Shown here: positions 1 through 6,111 of the stretch, piece after piece
Numbering within the stretch: position 1 is the first letter of the stretch
Layout of the letters: every line of letters begins with the position of its first letter
Source: Eubacteriaceae bacterium
GTDB taxonomy: Bacteria; Bacillota; Clostridia; Eubacteriales; Anaerofustaceae
NCBI GenBank assembly: GCA_017613995.1
Contig: JAGACT010000051.1
Span: 1-6,111 of the forward strand
Reading direction: 5' to 3'
Length of the DNA stretch: 6,111 bases
The notes under the pieces: model-generated
Databases searched by the model: none
Told to the model about the DNA's origin: nothing
What the model saw: only the letters and a program-made list of their open reading frames with translations
Made by a program: the position numbers and the translations under genes

Positions 1-809
1 CCGAGATGTCACAGGAGACGGGGGAGTACTTCGATTTCATGTGCGATCACGAGCTGTTCGATCTGGATACCAGGCCCGGAAAGCACATGGGCGGCTACTG
101 CACGTTCCTGCCCCTGTACAGGGCTCCGTTCATTTTCTCGAACTTCAACGGCACCAGCGCCGACGTGGACGTGCTCACCCACGAGGCGGGACACGCGTTC
201 CAGTGCTACATCGCCGCCAGATGCCAGAAGACCATGATGTCGATATCCTCCACCAGCGAGATAAACGAGATCCATTCCATGAGCATGGAGCATTTCGCCT
301 ATCCCTGGATGGACAGCTTCTTCGGGGAAGCAGCCGACCGCTACAGGTACGCCCATCTGTGCGGGGCTCTGTGCAGCATACCCTACCTCGTGGCGGTGGA
401 CGAGTTCCAGCACAGGGTATTCGAGTCCGGCGGGGCGGATGCCGCCGAAAGGAGGAGGATCTGGCACGGGATCGAGGAGAAGTACATGCCCTGGAGGGAC
501 TATGAGGCAAACGAGTTCCTTTCCTCAGGAGGCTTCTGGATGCAGAAGCAGCATATCTTCCTGTATCCGTTCTACTACGTGGATTATGCCCTGGCCCAGA
601 TCTGCGCGTTTCAGTTCCTCATACGCGACAGAGAGGACCATCAGAAAGCCTGGAACGACTACGTCTCCCTCTGCAGAAGGGGAGGCAGCATCGGCTACTT
701 CGATCTTCTCCGCTCCGCCGGACTAGACAATCCCTTCGAAAGGGATACCGTCGAAAAAACCGTGGATGGCGTAAAGGCGATCATCGAGGAGTTCGGGACC
801 AGGATCTGA
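1..809 (+). CDS. M3-family oligoendopeptidase (PepF-like), C-terminal half, 5' end outside window
   Basis: This is a zinc metallopeptidase of family M3, expected to cleave short peptides in the cytoplasm. The reading frame is already open at the left edge (codon GAG at 3-5). The ATG at 6 is therefore probably internal, since full-length relatives have roughly 550-600 residues and only about 268 are present. Counting from that Met, the motif HEAGH lies at residues 59-63 (zinc ligands H59 and H63, catalytic E60). The third ligand is E88 in NEIHSM, 25 residues after H63, which is the usual M3 spacing. The Tyr-rich segment around residues 187-200 (YPFYYVDYALAQ) matches the conserved substrate-binding region near the C-terminus. 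No signal peptide can be judged. The gene ends in TGA. A 6-bp hairpin follows (817-835) but has no T-tract, so read-through into the next gene 56 bases on is likely. Family assignment is confident; substrate specificity is unknown. Confidence 0.93.
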   Translation, partial: EMSQETGEYFDFMCDHELFDLDTRPGKHMGGYCTFLPLYRAPFIFSNFNGTSADVDVLTHEAGHAFQCYIAARCQKTMMSISSTSEINEIHSMSMEHFAYPWMDSFFGEAADRYRYAHLCGALCSIPYLVAVDEFQHRVFESGGADAAERRRIWHGIEEKYMPWRDYEANEFLSSGGFWMQKQHIFLYPFYYVDYALAQICAFQFLIRDREDHQKAWNDYVSLCRRGGSIGYFDLLRSAGLDNPFERDTVEKTVDGVKAIIEEFGTRI

Positions 810-865
810 GAGAAATCTTTCCGTCATCGGGAAGGACTATACCGCATCGATCAGGAGGAAACAGG

Positions 866-1609
866 ATGAGCAGGATGCATCTTCCGATACCCTATGACCT
901 TTCGGGAAAGGCACCCGGGATCATGGGGATAGACAAGCCCGCATGGATGGCATGGGGCGAAAAGATCAGGGACATCAGGACCGGCGACTACGTGTGCGTG
1001 GACAGGTTCTGCAGGGGCATGTGCGATTCCCGGCTCATCGCAAGGGTAGCCGGGACGGAGGAAGTGCGCCTTCCCGCCTTCGGTATCTACAGCGGCGGAA
1101 ACATCATGGTGGAGATGCCCTGGGGAGCTCCAGCGCCTCTTCTGGACGCAGGCCGTCTCAGAAAGGGCATGGCCGGCCTGTCTGACGAGATCCTCGCGGA
1201 ACTGGACCGCAACGGTTCCGTAAGGGGAGAGGCCGTGTACGCCTACAATTACTACGTTTACGTATACAGTGCCAGGGACCGGGAGGATCTCGAGGAAGTA
1301 AGGAGGCTGACGGACGAGGAGAACGCCCGCAGGCGCGCGGTGGGAAGAGGTCCGGCGGACAATCTTCTCAGGCGGCCCGAGGACAGGGACACTGCCCGGC
1401 AGCAGAGGATGGAGGAAGCCAGGAAAGCCATCGAGGAGATACGCAGCCTCTCCAACCCCTTTGAGGAACCGAAGGGGCCAGCACCCGCTTCTCCGACGGA
1501 ATTTCGCTGCACCGGCTGCGGACAGAAGCTCAGCATCGGGGAGTTCACCGGTACGGTCATGGTAAGCTGCCCCAAATGCGGGACGAAAATGAAGATAAGC
1601 AAAAAATAA
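866..1609 (+). CDS. hypothetical protein with C-terminal zinc ribbon
   Basis: I do not recognise this 247-residue protein. The start is supported by AGGAGG at 853-858, seven bases before the ATG; another Met at codon 4 is too far from it. Three parts can be seen. Residues 1-130 are a mixed, probably globular region with a small cysteine cluster (C44, C49, C53; CX4CX3C) and an aromatic stretch near 125-134 (YAYNYYVYVY). Residues 135-195 are highly charged (Arg/Glu/Asp) and probably helical. After a Pro-rich linker (202-210), residues 213-247 form a zinc ribbon with C215-x2-C218 and C235-x2-C238, ending in a basic tail. There is no signal peptide or membrane segment, so it is probably cytoplasmic. 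Ribbons of this kind bind zinc structurally and often mediate nucleic-acid or protein contacts, but no function can be deduced. It lies 56 bases after the M3 peptidase on the same strand without a clear promoter, so it is probably the last gene of that operon. Confidence 0.85.
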   Translation: MSRMHLPIPYDLSGKAPGIMGIDKPAWMAWGEKIRDIRTGDYVCVDRFCRGMCDSRLIARVAGTEEVRLPAFGIYSGGNIMVEMPWGAPAPLLDAGRLRKGMAGLSDEILAELDRNGSVRGEAVYAYNYYVYVYSARDREDLEEVRRLTDEENARRRAVGRGPADNLLRRPEDRDTARQQRMEEARKAIEEIRSLSNPFEEPKGPAPASPTEFRCTGCGQKLSIGEFTGTVMVSCPKCGTKMKISKK

Positions 1610-1622
1610 AGTCTGAAAAAGA

Positions 1623-1653
1623 GGAGGTCTTCCCGCGAAGGCCTCTGTTTTTT
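1623..1653. terminator. bidirectional rho-independent terminator between convergent genes
   Basis: The stem is 1624-1632 paired with 1637-1645: nine pairs including one T-G wobble, extendable by a G-T pair at 1623/1646. The loop is CCGC (1633-1636). On the + strand it is followed by six T (1648-1653), which suits it to end the zinc-ribbon gene that stops at 1609. On the - strand it is followed by the complement of the A-run at 1616-1620, giving a T-tract for the M20 gene. The M20 stop codon (complement of 1652-1654) overlaps the + strand T-tract, so the two genes share one compact terminator. Confidence 0.85.
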
Positions 1654-3118
1654 ACTTCTGCAGTCTTTCTTCCTGTATCCTGATTATCTCCTTGTAGTAA
1701 TCCACCGCCATCGGAAGGCAGGCGGCCACCACGTTCTCGTTGACTGCATGCATGGCCGCCAGCTGTTCGGGACCGTAGTTGACCGGGGAAAAGCGCACGC
1801 AGCTGTCGCACACTCCGTCGTAGAAGCGCGAGTCCGTTCCCCCTGTCACCACATAGGGCATGACTCCCACCCCGGGGAAGACCTTTGCGATGGCGTCCCT
1901 TGTCATCCTGAAGGGTTCCCCCTTAAGGTCCAGTTCCCTCGACGGATTTCCCGCTGTGACGATCTCCGTTTCCAGACCGTACTTTTTCGCGATCCCTGCC
2001 ATGAGAGCGTTCGATTCCTCCATGCCCTGATGGGGAATGTACCTGAGATTGGCAGTGACCCAGGCTTCCTGAGGAAGGACGTTGTAGCCTTCGGACCCTT
2101 TCTGCATCGTAAAGGCGACGGTGGTCTTCAGCATTGCCGCAGCCTCCGTGGATATCATGGGCATCACCTTTTTCAGAATTGGCCTGAAGAGCCACAGGTT
2201 GTGCATCACCAGTTTCATGAGAAAGGAGCTGCAGTAGGGAGCGAGGTTTTCGAACATCGCATCCACCGCCGGGGAGAACTTCACTGTGAAAGGATCGTGC
2301 TTTTCCACATGGCTTATGAACTGAGCGAGCCTTGGGATGGGGGTCCCCTTCGGCGGTGTGGAGGAATGACCTCCGCTGGAGCGGGCGATGAATCTCAGGT
2401 CTCCGTATCCCTTTTCGAAGATGCCCACTGCGGCGAAGTTGCCGGGAACGCCTCCCACGGGATCCTCCACAAGGGAGCCGCCCTCGTCGCACAGCATGAA
2501 CAGGCGGATGCCCCTCTGTCTGAACCAGTCGGCGATCTTCGGGGCTCCGTCCCCACCGATCTCCTCCGTGCAGCTGCTGCCCAGGTACACGTCGCATGGG
2601 GGAACGTAGCCTTCCTCCAGCAGCTCTTCGCAGGCCTGGTAAAAGGCCATGACCCCGCATTTGATATCGGCGGAGCCCCTTCCCCAGACTTTTCCTTCGG
2701 CTATCGCGCCCGAGAAGGGGGGATACTTCCATTCCCCTTCCGCCGGCACCACGTCCAGATGGGATGTGAGGATGATGGGATCAAGGGTATCGTCGGCCCC
2801 CTTCCACTTCATAAGGAGGTTCCCGTCGATATCCGTCTTTTCCATGGATTCAAAGACCTTCGGGAAGAGTCCCTCGAGGATCCCGTGAAAGGCGCGGAAT
2901 TTGTCCGGTTCCGGAAAGCCCCGGTGGGACACGGTCTCGAATCGGACCATTTCGGAGAGCTTGCGGGAATACAGTTCGATCCGCGCCTCATCTGCGGACA
3001 GTTCAAAATTTGTGCTTTTCTTTTTCAGAAGCAGTGTCCTGACGACCGCTGCGAAAAGCAGCACCAGCGCTGCGATGAGAATCAGGAGCAGGGTGACCCC
3101 GATAAATCTGAGCATCAT
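1652..3118 (-). CDS. membrane-anchored M20 metallopeptidase, carboxypeptidase S-like
   Basis: This is an M20-family dinuclear zinc hydrolase of 488 residues, near the carboxypeptidase S/aminoacylase-1 branch, which releases amino acids from small peptides or N-acyl amino acids. Residues 4-31 form one hydrophobic segment followed by KKK, so it is probably an N-terminal membrane anchor; which side the catalytic domain faces is uncertain. Visible motifs are TSHLDVVP (H120, D122), GRGSADIKCG (bridging ligand D151), CTEEIGGDG (general base E185, ligand E186), CDEGG (D211) and AAMHAVNE (last ligand H457). SGGHSSTPP (H251) marks the inserted dimerisation domain that completes a partner active site. 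GGTDSRFY (426-433) is also typical of the family. All expected metal ligands are present, so it should be active. The start is MetMet. The weak GGGTG (3122-3126) sits only 3 bases from the first ATG and 6 from the second, so the second (3115) may be used. It is transcribed alone from a strong promoter and converges on the zinc-ribbon gene. Confidence 0.93.
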   Translation of the reverse strand: MMLRFIGVTLLLILIAALVLLFAAVVRTLLLKKKSTNFELSADEARIELYSRKLSEMVRFETVSHRGFPEPDKFRAFHGILEGLFPKVFESMEKTDIDGNLLMKWKGADDTLDPIILTSHLDVVPAEGEWKYPPFSGAIAEGKVWGRGSADIKCGVMAFYQACEELLEEGYVPPCDVYLGSSCTEEIGGDGAPKIADWFRQRGIRLFMLCDEGGSLVEDPVGGVPGNFAAVGIFEKGYGDLRFIARSSGGHSSTPPKGTPIPRLAQFISHVEKHDPFTVKFSPAVDAMFENLAPYCSSFLMKLVMHNLWLFRPILKKVMPMISTEAAAMLKTTVAFTMQKGSEGYNVLPQEAWVTANLRYIPHQGMEESNALMAGIAKKYGLETEIVTAGNPSRELDLKGEPFRMTRDAIAKVFPGVGVMPYVVTGGTDSRFYDGVCDSCVRFSPVNYGPEQLAAMHAVNENVVAACLPMAVDYYKEIIRIQEERLQK

Positions 3119-3127
3119 TCACACCCG

Positions 3128-3148
3128 GCGGCGGGGACTGCCCGCCGC
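3128..3148 (-). promoter_or_regulatory. GC-rich hairpin in the 5' leader of the M20 gene
   Basis: This is a perfect inverted repeat with eight G/C pairs. On the minus strand GCGGCGGG (3148-3141) pairs with CCCGCCGC (3135-3128) around a five-base loop (CAGTC). It fills most of the predicted leader of about 40 bases and ends nine bases before the first ATG, with only a weak Shine-Dalgarno sequence between. A purine stretch, AGAAAGG (3156-3150 on the minus strand), lies on the far side of the stem. It may limit translation or stabilise the transcript. It has no T-tract, so it is not a standard terminator. The structure is seen in the sequence; the role is inferred. Confidence 0.5.
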
Positions 3149-3163
3149 GACCTTTCTGTGGAT

Positions 3164-3192
3164 AGTATAGTCTCGCCACCGGCTCCAGTCAA
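3164..3192 (-). promoter_or_regulatory. sigma70/sigmaA promoter of the M20 gene
   Basis: Read on the minus strand, the -35 box is TTGACT (3192-3187) and the -10 box is TATACT (3169-3164), separated by exactly 17 bases. Each box matches consensus at five of six positions. Transcription should begin near 3157, giving a leader of about 40 bases before the ATG at 3118. This indicates constitutive or strong basal expression unless a repressor binds nearby; no clear operator is visible. Confidence 0.8.
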
Positions 3193-3249
3193 TCCCGGAA
3201 GCGAAATCCGCCCTTCGGTGTTCTTTTGCACCCTGAAAGGACAATTCGT

Positions 3250-3277
3250 TTGAAATTTGCCGCCTGACGGATATAAT
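3250..3277 (+). promoter_or_regulatory. sigma70/sigmaA promoter of the first GPH transporter gene
   Basis: The -35 box is TTGAAA (3250-3255) and the -10 box is a perfect TATAAT (3272-3277), with a 16-base spacer. The expected start is near 3284, leaving a leader of about 39 bases that contains a short inverted repeat (CAGGG 3292-3296 with CCCTG 3303-3307) ahead of the GGAGG site at 3313-3317. It lies back to back with the M20 promoter; the two -35 boxes are about 57 bases apart, close enough for one regulator to affect both. Confidence 0.8.
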
Positions 3278-3322
3278 TAAGGAAAACGCTTCAGGGAACA
3301 TCCCCTGGGAACGGAGGCATTT

Positions 3323-4705
3323 ATGGAAGAAAAGAGCCAGGTCAGACTCCCAGAAAAGCTGGGCTTCATGGCATTTTCCACGTCCCAGAACATAGTTTAC
3401 AATTTCAAGAGCCTTTATTATCTGATCTTTCTTACAAACGTACTGAAGATCGACGTGCTCGTGGCGGGCACCATGCTGACCATGGGCATCATCTGGGATG
3501 CGGTGAACGATCCTCTCATCGGGATATGGTCGGCGAACCATACCTTTAAAAACGGGGAGAAGGTCAGGCCCTTCGCGCTGTACTGCTCCGTACCCTGGGC
3601 GGTGACCATAGTGCTGCTGTTCAGCGACTTCCATACGACCCAGACCCTGGCCGTCATTATCGGCCTGGCGGTATATTTCGTGTTCGAGGCCCTGAACACG
3701 TTCCTGGGGATGCCATATAACTCCATGGGTTCCCTGGCCAGCCACGTGGACGCCGACCGCCGTTCCATCAACGCTTTCCGCAGCCTCGGAGGCTGCCTGG
3801 GCAGCGGCATAGGAGCCGTGGCGGTGACTCCGCTGGTAAAGCTTTTCGGCGGCCTTCAGGGAAAAGGCGCCATCATCGGTTCCTCCGACGCCCCGGCACT
3901 TTTCAAAACAGCCTGTCTGATGGGTTTCATATGCATCGCCGGCGCCCTGACCCATTATTTTACAACCAAAGAAAGGGTGAAGCAGATCGAGGACAACGAG
4001 GAGAAGATCTCCCTTGTCTCTGGCTACAGGATGCTCTTCAGATGCCGTTCCTGGGTCCTCAACATGTTCTACGTGATCTGCTACGGCATCAACAACACAC
4101 TCATCATGACGTCCGTCAACTACTATGCTGCCTACATCATGGGCTCCTCCGCGGCTGCCACACCGATCCTCGCAGTCTACCTGGTGGTGGCGATAGCCGT
4201 CTCCCTCATCACTCCCGCCATTGACAGGAAGATCGGCCGAAAGCGGATGATGCTTCTGGGCGCGTTCATCCTGATCGTCGGGAAGATCCCCTTCATTATC
4301 GATCCATACGCGGTGATAAATATCTACATCAACGCCTTCACAGTGGGTATAGGTTCCACCGTGGCGTTCATCATGTTCAATACCAACCGCAACAATATCG
4401 CGGATATAGTGGAATGGCAGAACGGCAGGAGGATAGACTCGCTGGTGGCCAGCGGCGACAATCTCGCCGCGAAGCTGGCGGAAGCCGGTACCACGCAGCT
4501 CATGGCTATGGCCCTTTCCGCGGCGGGTTTCAGCGAGGCCCTGAAACAGGCCCAGACCCCTCAGACCCTGAGGACCATCACGTCTTTCATCGGCTGGGTG
4601 CCCTTTGCCGTTTCCGCCGTGATGTTCGCTGTGCTTATGGCCATGGACATAGAAAAGGAGATGAAGCGCTCCAGAGAGGAATACGAGGCATCCTCCCGTT
4701 TATAG
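3323..4705 (+). CDS. GPH/MFS_2-family cation symporter (MelB-like), copy 1
   Basis: This is a complete 460-residue secondary transporter of the glycoside-pentoside-hexuronide (GPH) family, expected to have 12 membrane helices in the cytoplasmic membrane and to drive solute uptake with Na+ or H+. The start is set by GGAGG at 3313-3317, five bases before the ATG. The family signature WDAVNDPLIG lies at residues 58-67. D59 and D63 align with the MelB cation-site residues D55 and D59. The helix 4-5 loop has the typical DADRRSINAFRSLG (143-156), the mid loop DRKIGRKRMM (301-310), and the second half the GPH-type DIVEWQNGRR (361-370). By alignment, the two MelB sugar-binding aspartates are absent: D19 corresponds to N23 and D124 to G129. 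The substrate is therefore probably not a melibiose-like galactoside and cannot be named. It has its own promoter. A paralogue follows 107 bases downstream, and I see no convincing terminator between them. Confidence 0.9.
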   Translation: MEEKSQVRLPEKLGFMAFSTSQNIVYNFKSLYYLIFLTNVLKIDVLVAGTMLTMGIIWDAVNDPLIGIWSANHTFKNGEKVRPFALYCSVPWAVTIVLLFSDFHTTQTLAVIIGLAVYFVFEALNTFLGMPYNSMGSLASHVDADRRSINAFRSLGGCLGSGIGAVAVTPLVKLFGGLQGKGAIIGSSDAPALFKTACLMGFICIAGALTHYFTTKERVKQIEDNEEKISLVSGYRMLFRCRSWVLNMFYVICYGINNTLIMTSVNYYAAYIMGSSAAATPILAVYLVVAIAVSLITPAIDRKIGRKRMMLLGAFILIVGKIPFIIDPYAVINIYINAFTVGIGSTVAFIMFNTNRNNIADIVEWQNGRRIDSLVASGDNLAAKLAEAGTTQLMAMALSAAGFSEALKQAQTPQTLRTITSFIGWVPFAVSAVMFAVLMAMDIEKEMKRSREEYEASSRL

Positions 4706-4751
4706 CTGGCAGCCAAATGAGGGACCGGACATGTTTTCGGGTACATTTGCA

Positions 4752-4779
4752 CTGAAACAGACATTCCGGCATGTATAAT
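4752..4779 (+). promoter_or_regulatory. probable promoter of the second GPH transporter gene
   Basis: CTGAAA (4752-4757) and a perfect TATAAT (4774-4779) are separated by 16 bases. This is the same arrangement as the TTGAAA-16-TATAAT promoter of copy 1. The -35 box is weaker (four of six). The expected start is near 4786, giving a leader of about 27 bases with an AAAGGTG Shine-Dalgarno sequence at 4801-4807. Read-through from copy 1 may also contribute, since no terminator is apparent between them. Confidence 0.6.
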
Positions 4780-4812
4780 CTATAAAGTATATCTGTCGGA
4801 AAAGGTGTAAAA

Positions 4813-6111
4813 ATGAGCAGAAGAGACTATACAAAAGTCAGCTTTGGCGAAAAGCTGGGCTTTCTGACATTTGCGGCATCTCAGATCATCGGATATAATT
4901 TTTAAGAATATTTATTATCTGATCTTTCTTACGAACGTGCTGGGCATCGACGTGCTGATCGCCGGCACGATGATAACCATAGGCACCGTATGGGACGCGG
5001 TAAACGACCCGATCCTGGGCCTGTGGGTGTCCAACCGCAGTTTCAGAAACGGGGAAGAGATCAGACCCTACATCCTGTACGCGTCCCTTCCCTGGGCCGT
5101 ATCCCTGGTACTGCTGTTCACCAATTTCGGTGTGTCCGGCAATATGGCGGTCATCATATGGCTGGCAGTCTATTTCGTATACGAGACTCTCAATACCCTG
5201 CTGAGCATACCCTACAACACCATGGCGTCTCTGGCCGCTTCAGATGACAGGGACCGCAGGAGCATCAATTCCTACAGAAGTCTCGGCGTGAGCCTCGGCT
5301 CCGCCCTCGGTTCCATGGCGGTGGCCCCCCTGGTAAAGATCTTCGGAGACCTCAGAGGGGAAAATGCCATCCTCAGCCCTTCGGACGCCGTGCCTCTGAC
5401 AAAGACCGCATGCGTTCTGTCCCTCATAGGCATACTGGGTGCGCTGCACCATTATGTGACCACCCGGGAGAGGGTGAAGCCCGTAAGGCAGCAGCGTGTC
5501 CGCATGAAGATGCGCGAGGCTTACCGCTATCTGTTATCGTGCCGTTCCTGGGTGCTGAACGTGGTATTTATCGTCTGCTACAGCGTGCACATGACACTGA
5601 TCCTGGCGGCCATAAACTACTACGCCGCCTACATTGTCGGCTCCAGTGCCGCCACGGTGCCCATGATGGGACTGTACCTTATTATGGCGGTACTGACCTC
5701 CGTCTTCACTCCGAAGATAGACGAAAGGCTCGGCAGGAAGAACATGATGCTCTTTGCAGCTGGGATACTGATCCTGTGCAAGCTCCCCTTTATCATCAAC
5801 CCTTATTCCACCTTCAGCGTGTACCTGAACTGCGCCAGCAACGGCATCGGATCCACCATCGTGTTCATCATGTTCAACACGAACCGCAACAATATCTCGG
5901 ATATCGTGGAATGGCAGTCAGGCCGCCGAATGGACGCGATGGTGGCCAACGGGGACAACCTCGTTTCCAAGCTGTCCCAGGCGGGAGCCACCCAGTTAAT
6001 CGCCTTCGCCCTGGCGGCGGCGGGCTTCAGCGAGTCCCTGAAGATGGGACAGACCCCCGCCACCATCGGCACCATCAACGCCCTTCTGGGCTGGGTTCCC
6101 CTGGCCGTGAA
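4813..6111 (+). pseudogene. GPH/MFS_2-family symporter, copy 2, frameshifted after codon 30 and cut by the right edge
   Basis: This is a tandem paralogue of the preceding transporter. ATG 4813 follows AAAGGTG with five bases between. The first 30 codons (MSRRDYTKVS... to SQIIGYNF) match the N-terminus of copy 1, then reach TAA at 4903-4905. Dropping one T from the run 4899-4903 restores the frame: from AAG 4904 it is open for 402 codons to the window end. It aligns without gaps to residues 29-430 of copy 1 at very roughly 60% identity by eye. All key motifs survive, including WDAVNDP, DRDRRSINSYRSLG, DERLGRKNMM and DIVEWQSGRR. About 30 C-terminal residues lie beyond the window. Absence of further damage argues for a recent mutation, a sequencing or assembly error, or less likely recoding, rather than an old pseudogene. 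If the base is an error, this is a normal symporter of unknown substrate. If real, translation could restart internally, for example at ATG 4970, but would lose the first helix. Confidence 0.85.
4899..4903 (+). other. frameshift site: five-T run where four are expected
   Basis: Copy 1 reads TAC AAT TTC AAG at the same place. Copy 2 reads TAT AAT TTT TAA G, so one extra T turns the expected Lys codon into a stop. The required change is +1 (one base skipped). The context UUU UAA would allow a Phe tRNA to slip forward from UUU to UUU, formally like the CUU UGA site in prfB, but no upstream Shine-Dalgarno-like stimulator is visible. A simple indel or sequencing error is the better explanation. 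Confidence 0.8.

Noticed and set aside
817..835. Hairpin after the M3 peptidase gene as a terminator
   Set aside because: The six-pair stem with one wobble has a seven-base loop and no T-tract, so termination is unlikely.
1748..3253. 501-codon open frame on the + strand opposite the M20 gene
   Set aside because: It lies antisense to a gene with complete catalytic motifs. Its translation is rich in His, Arg and Gly without recognisable domains, and it has no fitting ribosome site. Long mirror frames are common opposite GC-rich genes.
3119..3955. 278-codon open frame on the - strand overlapping the first transporter gene
   Set aside because: It covers the divergent promoters and the sense strand of a clear GPH gene, and its product is low-complexity and unlike any family I know.
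4757..4801. Interleaved short complementary pairs (ACAGA/TCTGT and TTCCG/CGGAA) around the copy 2 promoter, resembling a pseudoknot
   Set aside because: Each is only five bases, and the first arms lie upstream of the expected transcription start, so they would not be in the RNA. This is probably chance.
4893..4906. Programmed +1 frameshift at UUU UAA G
   Set aside because: The slip is geometrically possible, but there is no internal Shine-Dalgarno stimulator as in prfB and no reason for a transporter to be recoded near its N-terminus. An indel or read error is simpler, so it is kept only as a checkable alternative.
4990..5247. 85-codon + strand open frame inside the second transporter
   Set aside because: It is out of frame with the conserved GPH reading frame that continues from 4904, and its translation is Arg/Gln/Gly-rich without motifs.
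1..6111. Mobile element, CRISPR, toxin-antitoxin or defence system
   Set aside because: No transposase, integrase, repeat array, small paired toxin genes or nuclease/helicase motifs are seen. All sizeable genes except the zinc-ribbon protein belong to common peptidase or transporter families.

Overview
The window (about 6.1 kb, fairly GC-rich) looks like ordinary bacterial chromosome. It most resembles an anaerobic, gut-type member of the Bacillota (Clostridia-like). The reasons are strong AGGAGG-type ribosome binding sites, sigma70/sigmaA promoters with near-consensus -35 and -10 boxes, an M3 oligoendopeptidase of the type common in Clostridia, and GPH-type transporters. Arginine AGG and isoleucine ATA codons are frequent. 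I cannot assign a genus.

Layout from left to right. (1) Positions 1-809 (+) hold the C-terminal half of an M3-family zinc oligoendopeptidase, cut by the left edge. (2) Positions 866-1609 (+) hold an unrecognised 247-residue protein with a C-terminal CxxC/CxxC zinc ribbon, probably co-transcribed with the peptidase. (3) A hairpin at 1623-1653 ends that unit and also serves the convergent gene. (4) Positions 1652-3118 (-) hold a membrane-anchored M20 metallopeptidase resembling carboxypeptidase S. It has a near-consensus promoter and a GC-rich hairpin just before its start. (5) A 204-base divergent intergenic region, 3119-3322, carries back-to-back promoters. (6) Positions 3323-4705 (+) hold a complete GPH/MFS_2 (MelB-like) cation symporter. 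(7) Positions 4813-6111 (+) hold a second, tandem GPH symporter with its own promoter. It is interrupted after codon 30 by one extra T, stays open and conserved afterwards, and runs off the right edge.

The left half suggests peptide breakdown: an oligopeptidase and a carboxypeptidase-like M20 enzyme. The right half is solute uptake by two paralogous secondary transporters. Nothing shows that the halves act together, and the substrates of the transporters are not known.

I found no RNA gene, CRISPR array, insertion sequence, phage gene, defence system or clear undescribed system. The points most worth a second look are the single-base frameshift in the second transporter, the loss in both transporters of the MelB sugar-binding aspartates while the cation site is kept, the hairpin in the M20 leader, and the unassigned zinc-ribbon protein.
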